Positions 1 through 12,029 of a stretch of DNA of 64,000 nucleotides are shown one piece after another. The translations under genes and the position numbers were made by a program. Each line of letters opens with the position of its first letter. Within the stretch, counting starts at the first letter, position 1. Under the pieces are notes generated by a model. That model was not told where the DNA came from. It searched no databases and saw only the letters and a program-made list of their open reading frames with translations. The stretch is from Flabesymbios commensalis (lineage: Eukaryota; Annelida; Polychaeta; Terebellida; Flabelligeridae): positions 78,494,919 to 78,558,918 of the forward strand of contig OZ024908.1 of the NCBI GenBank assembly GCA_964017125.1, read 5' to 3'.

Positions 1-57
1 ATAGAATGAAGGGTTAGTTTGTGTGGAGTAGGTGTGGGGACTTCATCAAACCCTTAA

Positions 58-235
58 CCCTTACAACGTTGAAATATTTTTGTCTAAATCACGGGGACCA
101 AAATTTGCAGTCATTATAATGGGTTAGTTAGCTCTTTCTGGTTCGTTTGAATACTTACGCTATGGTGTATCTTACAGCCGTACGATGGACGGTCATTTTA
201 AATTGTTAATTCTTTCAGCGAGAGGATCGACCTTT
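58..235 (+). mobile_element. Palindromic MITE, copy 1 (3' end rearranged)
   Basis: The element starts CCCTTACAACGTTGAAATA immediately after TTAA (54-57). It shares a ~200-bp body with copies at 27729-27913 (+), 35201-35353 (-), 50573-50788 (-) and 58482-58706 (-). Shared landmarks are the CTTTCTGGTTCGTTTGAATA segment, an ATCTTACAGCCGTACGAT segment and a TTTCAGCG end. In this copy the terminal hairpin is damaged and the sequence runs straight into the 31-bp array. The TTAA at the left border and the CCCTT end recall piggyBac-like termini, but no transposase is seen and that assignment is a guess. Confidence 0.6.
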
Positions 236-236
236 G

Positions 237-1324
237 CAACACTATGCAGTGACTGGTTGTCTATCTACAACACTGTGCAGTGACTGGTTGTCTGTCTATA
301 ACACTGTGCAGTGACTGGTTGTCTGTCTATAACACTGTGCAGTGACTGGTTGTCTGTCTACAACACTGTGCAGTGACTGGTTGTCTGTCTACAACACTGT
401 GCAGTGACTGGTTGTCTGTCTACAACACTATGCAGTGACTGGTTGTCTGTCTACAACACTGTGCAGTGACTGGTTATCTGTCTACAACACTGTGCAGTGA
501 CTGGTTGTCTGTCTATAACACTGTGCAGTGACTGGTTGTCTGTCTACAACACTGTGCAGTGACTGGTTGTCTGTCTACAACACTGTGCAGTGACTGGTTG
601 TCTGTCTACAACACTATGCAGTGACTGGTTGTCTGTCTACAACACTGTGCAGTGACTGGTTATCTGTCTACAACACTGTGCAGTGACTGGTTGTCTGTCT
701 ATAACACTGTGCAGTGACTGGTTGTCTGTCTACAACACTATGCAGTGACTGGTTGTCTGTCTACAACACTGTGCAGTGACTGGTTGTCTGTCTACAACAC
801 TGTGCAGTGACTGGTTATCTGTCTACAACACTGTGCACTGACTGGTTGTCTGTCTACAACACTGTGCAGTGACTGGTTGTCTGTCTACAACACTGTGCAG
901 TGACTGGTTGTCTGTCTACAACACTGTGCAGTGACTGGTTGTCTGTCTATAACACTGTGCAGTGACTGGTTGTCTGTCTACAACACTATGCAGTGACTGG
1001 TTGTCTGTCTACAACACTGTGCAGTGACTGGTTGTCTGTTTACAACACTGTGCAGTGACTGGTTGCCTGTCTACAACACTATGCAGTGACTGGTTGTCTG
1101 TCTACAACACTGTGCAGTGACTGGTTGTGTGTCTACAACACTATGCAGGCAGTGACTGGTTGCCCGTCTACAACACTATGCAGTGACTGGTTGTCTGTCT
1201 ACAACACTGTGCAGTGACTGGTTGTCTGTCTACAACACTATGCAGTGACTGGTTGTCTGTCTACAATACTGTGCAGTGACTGGTTGTGTGTCTACAACAC
1301 TGTGCAAAGACTGGTTATCTGTCT
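237..1324 (+). repeat. 31-bp minisatellite, about 35 copies
   Basis: Contiguous 31-bp units, for example ACAACACTGTGCAGTGACTG followed by GTTGTCTGTCT. Most variation is single-base (GTG/ATG, TTGT/TTAT). One unit near 1145 has a 4-bp insertion. There are no spacers between units, so this is not a CRISPR array. The same unit appears as single stubs at the junctions of the following 1.85-kb units (about 3138-3170 and 5005-5032) and as an inverted array at 34453-35185. The array therefore probably arose by expansion of a stub that belongs to the 1.85-kb repeat. Confidence 0.97.
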
Positions 1325-3170
1325 CACCCTAAAATATAATCCATTCGGATAAGTGTTATTTTGTAGGAATAATCAATATGGCACATTCAATATAATATGA
1401 CACCTAAAAGCCAAACTGACGTATGATTTGTTCGAAATAACTGATGTATTTTCACACAGCAACCATTTAACAACAATCATTTAAAAAACATACATAAAAT
1501 AAAAAAATCAAGTGATTATCACCAAAACAACATTTATTTTATTTTAATTCTTGTATTGTGGGGCACAGTGTCGTAATCAAGTGTTCTTATACATGTTATA
1601 ACCAGAAAGCTAATTCATTTATAAAGAACTATTTGAAACGCCACCATCCGAACGAGACAGCTGTTTAATGCTGATTTTGCCTGCTGATTGCAAGCAATCC
1701 AATACAGCACACGAGTATATGGCCTATTAGACGAGTTTCCGCGTTCTTTGCATCTGCAATTATTAACTACAACAATCGATGGTTATTCTACAGAAGTGAA
1801 ACACAATAATGCATGTCCCTCTCTGAATTATCAATAATGTCTTATTGAGTTATCTCAGTACAATTTAATGGAGCTGGTCCCTTAAAATAATTTGCACAAA
1901 ATATATATCCAATCAACCAGAATTATTCAAGATCATAGTGAAATTAGAAGAGTGAATATGACGTAAATATGGCAAATGTGTTTATTGTGTTTCTGAGTCA
2001 CCTTTCCATAAATTAGCATTTTTAGGAGTGGATATATCGTGACGACAAAATTTCCCCCATCATAGTAGAAGTTACTTTTATCAGTTCGCATGAAATAACG
2101 AAGATGAAACCCTGACATTTTGGAATTGAACAAACTCGTGCAATATTCCACAAACAATAGTTCATATTCATGATAATGATCTTATTTAGGCATAGAACAT
2201 CATCATTGAAGTTGCTAATGCCCATGATAATGGACTACATACACATTTGTGTACACTTTGTCTAAACAGAAGGCCTACATACTTGCGGACTATCCCAATA
2301 CAAGTACAACTGTATGATCGCTATGGGGACATTGCATAGTATTTTGGACATGCACTCATGATTTTTGAACTTGTTTTATCAGGTTATTTCTATCTCATAA
2401 AGATAGGCAAGTATTTCAAGTACTATAATCCATTTTTAATTGTCTTGAACGGTACAAGATTGTTCAAAAAATATATATCCACCTAAATAGCCTGTAAACT
2501 ATCAATTAATATCACCCTTCAATGCTTCATTACATTTTTAACGCTAGTTTGCTATTCCAATTTATTAAACTTATCAATAAACATGCCCAGTCCGCTTCGC
2601 AAAAAATTGTGCTGTCCCGTCCGCGACAATATATTTTTTATTTTAAACTATTTGAGTAAAACTCCAAGAAATAAATACAAAAAGCTTTACACAGTGTATA
2701 ATTTCTGGGGGTGGATTCAGGATTGGAATAAAAAACGTGGTGTGGGTGGTTTGGGGCTTGTCCCCAAGATTTTTTTAATATATTTAGGCTGAATTAGGGG
2801 AGTTTTTAAAGAATTTGGCCTAAAAAGGGTGTGTGCAAAGTGAGTGGACAGCAAGCCGGACACAATAATCCCCCGTCCCGCCCGTGTGATATAAATTGTT
2901 CAGGACGCATCCTTCCCTGAACTTTCACACTCTGTGTACGAGGTAGTCCTACATCTAGAAACACGTGGCAGCTCGATTCACTGGCAAGTATTAAATGGAT
3001 GAGTTGGAGGAATAAACGTTGAAGATATATTTTAATACGTTAACTTGTCTCCTTGGTTCTTTCCTAATTATATCCTAGAAATTTAGGATTCTGGCCCATG
3101 AGGAAGACCAATACAGTTATGGTACACTGGTTGTGTTCTACAACACTGTGCAGTGACTGGTTATCTGTCT
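1325..3170 (+). repeat. 1.85-kb tandem unit 1
   Basis: First of three near-identical units. They start CACCCTRWAATATAATCC and end in a 31-bp stub. The 1846-bp offset to unit 2 is constant along the unit. Short open frames inside repeat unchanged in every unit, but they are on both strands, lack domain similarity and look incidental. No TIRs or open transposase are visible. The unit could be a non-autonomous element or a complex satellite. Confidence 0.93.
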
Positions 3171-5032
3171 CACCCTGTAATATAATCCATTTGGATAAGT
3201 GTTATTTTGTAGGAATAACCAATATGGCACATTCAATATAATATGACACCTAAAAGCCAAACTGACGTATGATTTGTTCGAAATAACTGTTGTATTTTCA
3301 CACAGCAACCATTTAACAACAATCATTTAAAAAACATACATAAAAGCAAAAAATCAAGTGATTATCACCAAAACAACATTTATTTTATTTTAATTCTTGT
3401 ATTGTGGGACACAGTGTCGTAATCAAGTGTTCTTATACATGTTATAACCAGAAAGCTAATTCATTTATAAAGAACTATTTGAAACGCCACCATCCGAACG
3501 AGACAGCTGTTTAATGCTGATTTTGCCTGCTGATTGCAAGCAATCCAATACAGCACACGAGTATATGGCCTATTAGACGAGTTTCCGCGTTCTTTGCATC
3601 TGCAATTATTAACTACAACAATCGATGGTTATTCTACAGAAGTGAAACACAATAATGCAGGTCCCTCTCTGAATTATCAATAATGTCTTATTGAGTTATC
3701 TCAGAACAATTTGATGGAGCTGGTCCCTTAAAATAATTTGCACAAAATATATATCCCATCAACCAGAATTATTCAAGATCATAGTGAAATTAGAAGAGTG
3801 AATATGACGTAAATATGGCAAATGTGTTTATTGTGTTTCTGAGTCACCTTTCCATAAATTAGCATTTTTAGGAGTGGATATATCGTGACGACAAAATTTT
3901 CCCCATCATAGTAGAAGTTACTTTTATCAGTTTGCATGAAATAACGAAGATGAAACCCTGACATTTTGGAATTGAACAAACTCGTGCAATATTCCACAAA
4001 CAATAGTTCATAATCATGATAATGATCTTATTTAGGCATAGAACATCATCATTGAAATTGCTAATGACCATGCTAATGGACTACATACACATTTGTGTAC
4101 ACTTTTTTTTTACCATGTCTAAACAGAAGGCCTACATACTTGCGGACTATCCCAATACAAGTACAACTGTATGATCGCTATGGGGACATTGCATAGTATT
4201 TTGGATATGCACTCATGATTTTTAAACTTGTTTTATTAGGTTATTTCTATCTCATAAAGATAGGCAAGTATTTCAAGTACTATAATCCATTTTTAATTGT
4301 CGCGAACGGTACAAGATTGTTCAAAAAATATATATCCACCTAAATAGCCTGTAAACTATCAATTAATATCACCCTTCAATGCTTCATTACATTTTTAACG
4401 CTAGTTTGCTATTCCAATTTATTAAACTTATCAATAAACATGCCCAGTCCGCTTCGCAAAAAATTGTGCTGTCCCGTCCGCGACAATGAATATATTTTTT
4501 ATTTTAAACTATTTGAGTAAAACTCCAAGAAATAAATACAAAAAGCTTTAAACAGTGTATAATTTCTGGGGGTGGATTCAGGATTGGAATAAAAAACGTG
4601 GTGTGGGTGGTTTGGGGCTTGTCCCCAAGATTTTTTTAATATATTTAGGCTGAATTAGGGGAGTTTTTAAAAAAAAAATCCCTAAAAAGGGTGTGTGCAA
4701 AGTAAGTGGACAGCAAGCCGGACACAATAATCCCCCGTCCCGCCCGTGTGATATAAATTGTTCAGGACGCATCCTTCCCTGAACTTTCACACTCTGTGTA
4801 CGAGGTAGTCCTACATCTAGAAACACGTGGCAGCTCGATTCACTGGCAAGTATTAAATGGATGAGTTGGAGGAATAAACGTTGAAGATATATTTTAATAC
4901 GTTAACTTGTCTCCTTGGTTCTTTCCTAATTATATCCTAGAAATTTAGGATTCTTGCCCATGAGGAAGACCAATACAGTCATTGTACACTGGTTGTGTTC
5001 AACAACACTGTGCAGTGACTGGTTATCTGTCT
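3171..5032 (+). repeat. 1.85-kb tandem unit 2
   Basis: Direct repeat of the preceding unit, offset 1846 bp. It differs by scattered substitutions and small indels, such as an extra T-run near 4105 and an A-run near 4670. It ends with a single 31-bp minisatellite stub, TGCAGTGACTGGTTATCTGT. Confidence 0.93.
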
Positions 5033-6832
5033 CACCCTGTAATATAATCCATTTGGATAAGTGTTATTTTGTAGGAATAACCAATATGGCACATTCAATA
5101 TAATATGACACCTAAAAGCCAAACTGACGTATGATTTGTTCGAAATAACTGTTGTATTTTCACACAGCAACCATTTAACAACAATCATTTAAAAAACATA
5201 CATAAAATCAAAAAATCAAGTGATTATCACCAAAACAACATTTATTTTATTTTATTTCTTGTATTGTGGGACACAGTGTCGTAATCAAGTGTTCTTATAC
5301 ATGTTATAACCAGAAAGCTAATTCATTTATAAAGAACTATTTGAAACGCCACCATCCGAACGAGACAGCTGTTTAATGCTGATTTTGCCTGCTGATTGCA
5401 AGCAATCCAATACAGCACACGAGTATATGGCCTATTGGACGAGTTTCCGCGTTCTTTGCATCTGCAATTATTAACTACAACAATCGATGGTTATTCTACA
5501 GAAGTGAAACACAATAATGCATGTCCCTCTCTGAATTATCAATAATGTCTTATTGAGTTATCTCAGTACAATTTAATGGAGCTGGTCCCTTAAAATAATT
5601 TGCACAAAATATATATCCCATCAACCAGAATTATTCAAGATCATAGTGAAATTAGAAGAGTGAATATGACGTAAATATGGCAAATGTGTTTATTGTGTTT
5701 CTGAGTCACCTTTCCATAAATTAGCATTTTTAGGAGTGGATATATCGTGACGACAAAATTTTCCCCATCATAGTAGAAGTTACTTTTATCAGTTTGCATG
5801 AAATAACGAAGATGAAACCCTGACATTTTGGAATTGAACAAACTCGTGCAATATTCCACAAACAATAGTTCATAATCATGATAATGATCTTATTTAGGCA
5901 TAGATCATCATCATTGAAGTTGCTAATGACCATGATAATGGACTACAAACACATTTGTGTACACTTTGTCTAAACAGAAGGCCTACATACTTGCGGACTA
6001 TCCCAATACAAGTACAACTGTATGATCGCTATGGGGACATTGCATAGTATTTTGGACATGCACTCATGATTTTTAAACTTGTTTTATCAGGTTATTTCTA
6101 TCTCATAAATATAGGCAAGTATTTCAAGTACTATAATCCATTTTTAATTGTCGCGAACGGTACAAGATTGTTCAAAAAATATATATCCACCTAAATAGCC
6201 TGTAAACTATCAATTAATATCACCCTTCAATGCTTCATTACATTTTTAACGCTAGTTTGCTATTCCAATTTATTAAACTTATCAAAAAACATGCCCGATC
6301 CGCTTCGCAAAAAATTGTGCTGTCCCGTCCGCGACAATATATGTTTTATTTTAAACTATTTGAGTAAAACTCCAAGAAATAAATACAAAAAGCTTTACAC
6401 AGTGTATAATTTCTGGGGGTGGATTCAGGATTGGAATAAAAAACGTGGTGTGGGTGGTTTGGGGCTTGTCCCCAAGATTTTTTTAATATATTTAGGCTGA
6501 ATTAGGGGAGTTTTTAAAGAATTTGGCCTAAAAAGGGTGTGTGCAAAGTGAGTGGACAGCAAGCCGGACACAATAATCCCCCGTCCCGCCCGTGTGATAT
6601 AAATTGTTCAGGACGCATCCTTCTCTGAACTTTCACACTCTGTGTACGAGGTAGTCCTACATCTAGAAACACGTGGCAGCTCGATTCACTGGCAAGTATT
6701 AAATGGATGAGTTGGAGGAATAAACGTTGAAGATATATTTTTATACGTTAACTTGTCTCCTTGGTTCTTTCCTTATTATATCCTAGAAATTAAGGATTCT
6801 GGCCCATGAGGAAGACCAATACAGTTATTAAG
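5033..6832 (+). repeat. 1.85-kb tandem unit 3 (last, lacks 3' stub)
   Basis: Direct repeat offset 1862 bp from unit 2. It stops after the segment AGGAAGACCAATACAGTTAT at about 6832, without the 31-bp stub that ends units 1 and 2. Unrelated sequence follows. Confidence 0.9.
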
Positions 6833-7370
6833 CTACATTTTTGCCTGAAGCCAAATAAAATTAATCGGGCTTTAGGCCACCTTTGAGCCTGAAGCCAGAA
6901 GCCGGGCCTGAAGACTGAAGCCGGGCCTCGGAGTTTGGAACCCCTGTTCTAGTTGTCGTTGTTGTTAATGTGGTCGTAGACGTCGTTGTTGTTGTTGCTA
7001 TGAATGGACAGGATCGAGCGCAATTCTTTAAGCTGTTAAACACTATGAACAAAACATAGTCACATCACATACTTGTTGCATGTGGTGTTGTGCATTTTAT
7101 TCTGTCACGATAAATTATTCCAATTGTGATGATATTTTTGACGAGACAATTATTATAGCAAAAAAAATTGGTAATAGTACCAGCTGGCCTATCAATTAGT
7201 AACTTAAGCAAGACTCAAACATATGTTTTACGAGCGGATTTCATCAGCATATAATGGCAGGAGTGAGTGAATATTGCTTTAGGCCTACGTCGCTCTCAGC
7301 GTGACACTGTAAAAAAGTACAACTCACTACTGAAATTGAGAAAAGCCATCCCAATGAAGTAAAATCGTCA
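6833..7370. other. SINE-tail-like fragment, GTT-rich low complexity, then unassigned
   Basis: The stretch at about 6857-6892 (AATCGGGCTTTAGGCCACCT) resembles the tail of the SINE at 61886-62200. It is followed by short GCCTGAAG repeats and a GTTGTT-rich stretch at 6950-7000. I see no gene in 7060-7370. Confidence 0.5.
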
Positions 7371-9735
7371 TCAATTACAAGCCGCGAATTACTGTTACAA
7401 TCCTAAATTGCCAAATATTTTGAAGGCCAGCCAACCAGTTAACCGCCAGCCAGTTAACCGCCAGCCAGCCGCAAGCCAGCCGCCATACAGCCGTCAGCCG
7501 CCATCCAGCTGCCATCCAGTCGTCAGCCAGCCGTCAGCTAGCCAGCCAGCCAGAAAACCCCTAGCTATTTATATAAGTTTACGACTTAATATATTTGTAT
7601 CAGGGTAATTTAGTTCATAGTGCAACATTCTCTTTAAGCAAATTAACAGCACATGAGATGTGAGGACAACATTTCTTTTGTAAAAAATGATTGCTGGAGT
7701 GATATTTCTCATAGTCTTTCAATTTCTTAGATATTCCCTAACCCCTTCAAACCTGAATTTACCATTAAAATCGTCATCCATTACAAGCCGAAAATTACTC
7801 ACAATCCTAAACTGCCAAATATTTTTAACGCCAGCCAGCCGCCAGCTAGCCGCCAGACAGCCAGCCAGCTGCCAACCAGCCGCCAGCCAGCCGACAGCCA
7901 GCCGCCATCCAGCCGTCAGCCAGTCGCCAGCCAGCCAGAAAAACCCTAGCTATTTATATAAGTGTGAGACTTAACATATTTGTATCAGGGTAATTTAGTT
8001 CATAGTGCAACATACTTTTTCAGCAATTTAACAGCACATGAGGTGTGAGGACAACATTAATTTGTACCTTTCTTTTGATAAGTTTAGTAAAAAATGATTG
8101 CTGGACTGATATTTCTCAAAGTCTGTCGTTTTCGAAGCTATTCCCTAACCCTGTCAAGCCGGAATTTACCATAAAAATCGTCATCAATTGCAAGCCGCGA
8201 ACTACTTTCACAATCCTAATTGCAAAATATTTTTAAAGCCAGCCAGCTAGCCGCCAGCCAGCCTCCAACTAGCCGCCAGCCAGCCGCCAGCCAGCCGCCA
8301 GCAAGCCGCCATCCAGCCGTGAGTCAGCCACCAGCCAGCCAGCCAGAACAACCATAGCTGGTTATATAAGTGTATGACTTAACATATTTGTATCAGGGTG
8401 ATTTAGTTCAGAGTGCAACATACTTTTTAAGCTAACTAACATCACATGAGATGTGAGGACTACATTAATTTATTTTGATAAGTTTACAAAAAAATGATTG
8501 CCGGAGTGATATTTCTCATATAATATTATTTCGTTTTCTAAGATATTCCCTAACCCTTTCAAGCCTGAATTTATCATATACATCGTCATCCACTACAAAC
8601 TGCGAATATCTGTCACAATTCTCCACTTGTAGTGGATGAAGATGACTTGAAGAGGGTGGAAAAATTAAGAAAATGGCCAAAAAATCTTAAAGCAACCTTA
8701 GCTATTTATATAAGTGTATGACTTGACATATTTGTATCAGGGTAATTTAGTTCATAGTGCAACATACTTTTTAAGCAAATTAACAGCACATGTGATATGA
8801 GGACTACATTAATTTTTACCTTTGTTTTTAAAAGTTTAGAAAAAATGATTGCTTGAGTGATATTTTTCATAGTCTTTCGTTTTCTAAGATATTCCCTAGC
8901 CCCTTTAAACCTGATTTTACCACTAAAATTGCCATCCATTAGAAGCCGCGAATTACTGTCAAAATCAGAAATTGATAAATATGTTTAAGTTCAGCCAGCT
9001 GCCAGCCATCCTCCAGCTAGCTTCCAGCCAACTAGCCAGCCACCAGCCAGTAGCTATCCAACCGCCAGTCAGCCGCCATCCAGTCGTCAGCCATCCAGTC
9101 GTCAGCCAGCCAGCCAGCCCGCCAGCCTGCCAGCCAGAACAACCCTAGCTATTTATATAAGTGTATGACTTAACATATTTGTATCAGGGTAATTTAGTTC
9201 ATGCTGCAGCATAATTTTTAAGCAAATTAACAGCACATGAGATGTGAGGACAACATTAATTTTTACTTTCCTTTTGATAAGTTTAGAAAAAATGATTACC
9301 GGAGTGATATTTCTCATAGTCTTTCGTTTTCTAAGATATTCCCTAGCCCTTTCAAGCCTGAATTTACCATCAAAATCGTCATCCATCACAAGCCGCAAAT
9401 TACTGTCACAATTCTCGACTTAAGCAAATTAAAAGCACATGAGATGTGAGGACAACATTAATTTTTACCTTTCTTTTGAAAAACTTAGAAAAAATGATTG
9501 CTGGAGTGATATTTCTCATAGTCTTTCGTTTTCTAAGATATTCTCTAGCCCCTTCAAACCTGATTTTACCATTAAAATCGCCATCCAAGTAGCTGCGAAT
9601 AACAATCACAATCATAAATTGATAAATATGTTTAAGACCAGCCAGCTGCCAGCCAGCCTCCAGCTAGCTGTCAGCCAGCTAGCCAGCCGCCAGCCAGCCG
9701 CCAGCCAACCGCCAGCCAGCCAGCCATGACAACCC
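7371..9735 (+). repeat. ~400-bp composite satellite, block 1
   Basis: About six units of a composite repeat. Each unit holds: a conserved segment beginning CACATGAGATGTGAGGACAA; a CTTTCGTTTTCTAAGATATT segment; TTTACCATTAAAATCGTCAT; a variable degenerate GCCAGCCAGCCGCCA tract; and a constant AACAACCCTAGCTATTTATA end. Unit length varies from about 200 to 450 bp, mostly through the GCCAGCCA tract. Every unit contains a TATTTATATAAG stretch that looks like a TATA box. Whether it is used is unknown. Confidence 0.93.
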
Positions 9736-12029
9736 TATCAAGTATAGTAAAGCACAATGCTTAAGACTTGTGTGTTGACCAATGTGGCGTTATCCAGATA
9801 TCCATAAATATTATAACAATAAGCACAGGATACATATATAATATTTAATAACTGACTGTAAGAACACGGTAAAATTTAATTGTTTTATGCAGTTTGAATG
9901 CTAGGGCAGATTTTTTGTTTGTAAATTACTATAAATTATCTGGCTATTATTATAACTTCAGCCTATGCTCAATCAACTTAGCTAGTTTCATTTGAAAAAA
10001 AACACATTTTGGTAATACAGAAGCAATTGAGTCCCTTTTGATTATGAGTTTAATATTATCCACTCTTTTAACATATTAAATGTGTACGAATGATGATTCG
10101 AGAAATAGTTTCTTTCTGTGTTGTGTAGAGCTAATATTTAGTTCAGATGCTGGTATTGTTGAAATATCTAAAGGCAACCATGTGGCCTCACCCTCTAGAT
10201 GACGAAATATGCTGTTTTTCAAGCTCTAAAGCATTCGTATTATAGTGCAACTTGAGTTTAAGCAGACTCATCAGTTGATGTTTATGTTCGTTATTGGACA
10301 ACAATGATTTTTCAGCCTGCAGATCTTTACTTTATCCCCTTTTATTTGAAAATCGTGAACCTCTTCTGAGACGTTCAAATATTTTACATATCGTTTTTGG
10401 TACGTCTCAGTGCTAAAATGTATGAATGGATGGTAAAATTATATCAGCAACATCAACCATTTTAGCTGGAACATCTTTGATGTAGGCTAAATTCTGGCAT
10501 TTACGTCATCGATAAAGCTGCAGTGACCATGGTAATTGATGGTTATGATCGGAATCTCACTACGTTTCATCTGTGCTGGACGAAGGCTTCTGATACTCAT
10601 CTTTATCCACACATGGCCTACTACCCATTTTATGAGCGGCTATCTCATTATCAACTAGTTCATGGGTTACTTTTTACTGATTTGATAGACTTGAAGATTT
10701 GCTGTGATTCTTTTTAACCCCGTGGCCTATTCCTGGACATGAAGTCGAATTTGCATGTCCCATTATAGTTTATTCTACTGTTTTGTTAAACAAACAGTGA
10801 TTTCATGAAATTGAGAATCGTGCAGCACTGGTTGCATCATTCCTGAGAAGTGTTTCAGCTCCATGGGGTGTTTGCTCTTGAAATACGTCACCAACATTTT
10901 TGCTGGGGTAATTTTTGAATGCGAGGTCAAAAATAAATACATTAGCATTTTGCTTTATGAACCCTCATTTATTTTTAAGTCCATATTTTTTTAAAGCGTT
11001 GGTGCAGCAGCTGATTACGATACATGTAAATTCAACGAAGCATTGTATGCTCTACATCATAATGAAGTCTTTTTGGGGTTGAACAATATTCCAAATTTAA
11101 TAATTAAGCGGTAATATATTTGTGTGCTAGTTGTATGGTATATCTATATTTTCCCTAAGAAATGTTGAATATATTGAATTGTATTCTATATTTAGGAATA
11201 CATATATGTATCCTTTACTAAAAGTGTTTGTGTGATGAGGCGGGTAAATAAAACCTACATTATTTTTAATTTATTTTTAAAAGTCAGTCTTGGCATTCAA
11301 AGTGTCATTATATACACAATTCTTCATAAAACATGTAAACATAAGAGATAATCATGTTAATTATAATAATGAATAGCCATAGTAGATATAGTATTTTAGG
11401 AACAAAAAATCAGCCTTAGCATTTAAAGTGTCACTTTATATATATTATTTAGTTCTCCGTAAAAATGTAAACAAACACCAATATAAGATTCATATATAAT
11501 AAATATAATGATAAAAAACCATAGCATGTCGAGTTAACCTAATTATAATAGCCTACTAGAGGCCGAAATATCAGAACATTTGAATTTTACCGCAAATTAG
11601 AGTTAGCGATAAAGACGCATGTATCCTAAAGATTTCTTTGTAAAATTTAACTTTCAGTCCCTGGGGACATAATGGGGACACAATTTGCGAAATAGCTTAC
11701 TTCTAAGTAGCATTCACCTTAAATGACAGATTTCCAAACTTGACAGATATTTTATAATGTTTTTTTTTTCAGGCGCCCGTATTGATAAAAACGTTGAAAA
11801 AAATATTTAAATTGAAATCTGGACACAAATATTTTCCAGTAATCTACATGTGTATATGGCCGAGCGCTATGACTAAAAATATAGTGAAAATAAATAAAAC
11901 TACTACTATTTTAAACAATTTTTCGAATTGCTGTTAATATTATTTTGATGTCCTTCTAAAAAAAAAAATCGAAGTGAAACTTTCTTAGCTTTTGTGAGTA
12001 CGAGGACTAGATCAGGCTCCCGGCCTAAT
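9736..12029. other. Unassigned AT-rich interruption of the satellite
   Basis: The satellite stops at GACAACCCTATCAAG and resumes at about 12030 in mid-unit. No recognisable coding sequence. Two diverged copies of a ~125-bp segment (GTGTCAYTWTATAYA..., near 11300 and 11425) lie inside. No terminal inverted repeats were found, so it may be an insertion or older local sequence. Confidence 0.5.

Noticed and set aside
237-1324. 31-bp repeats resembling a CRISPR array
   Set aside because: Units are contiguous with no spacers, there are no cas genes, and the context is animal DNA.
4578-4826. Open frames inside the 1.85-kb units as genes
   Set aside because: Short, on both strands, not kept open in every unit, and without domains. 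Their repetition only reflects the tandem units.
7408-7974. Gln-Pro-Ala-Ser repeat proteins in the satellite
   Set aside because: Produced by the GCCAGCCA tract. Frame and length vary between units and the other strand is also open.
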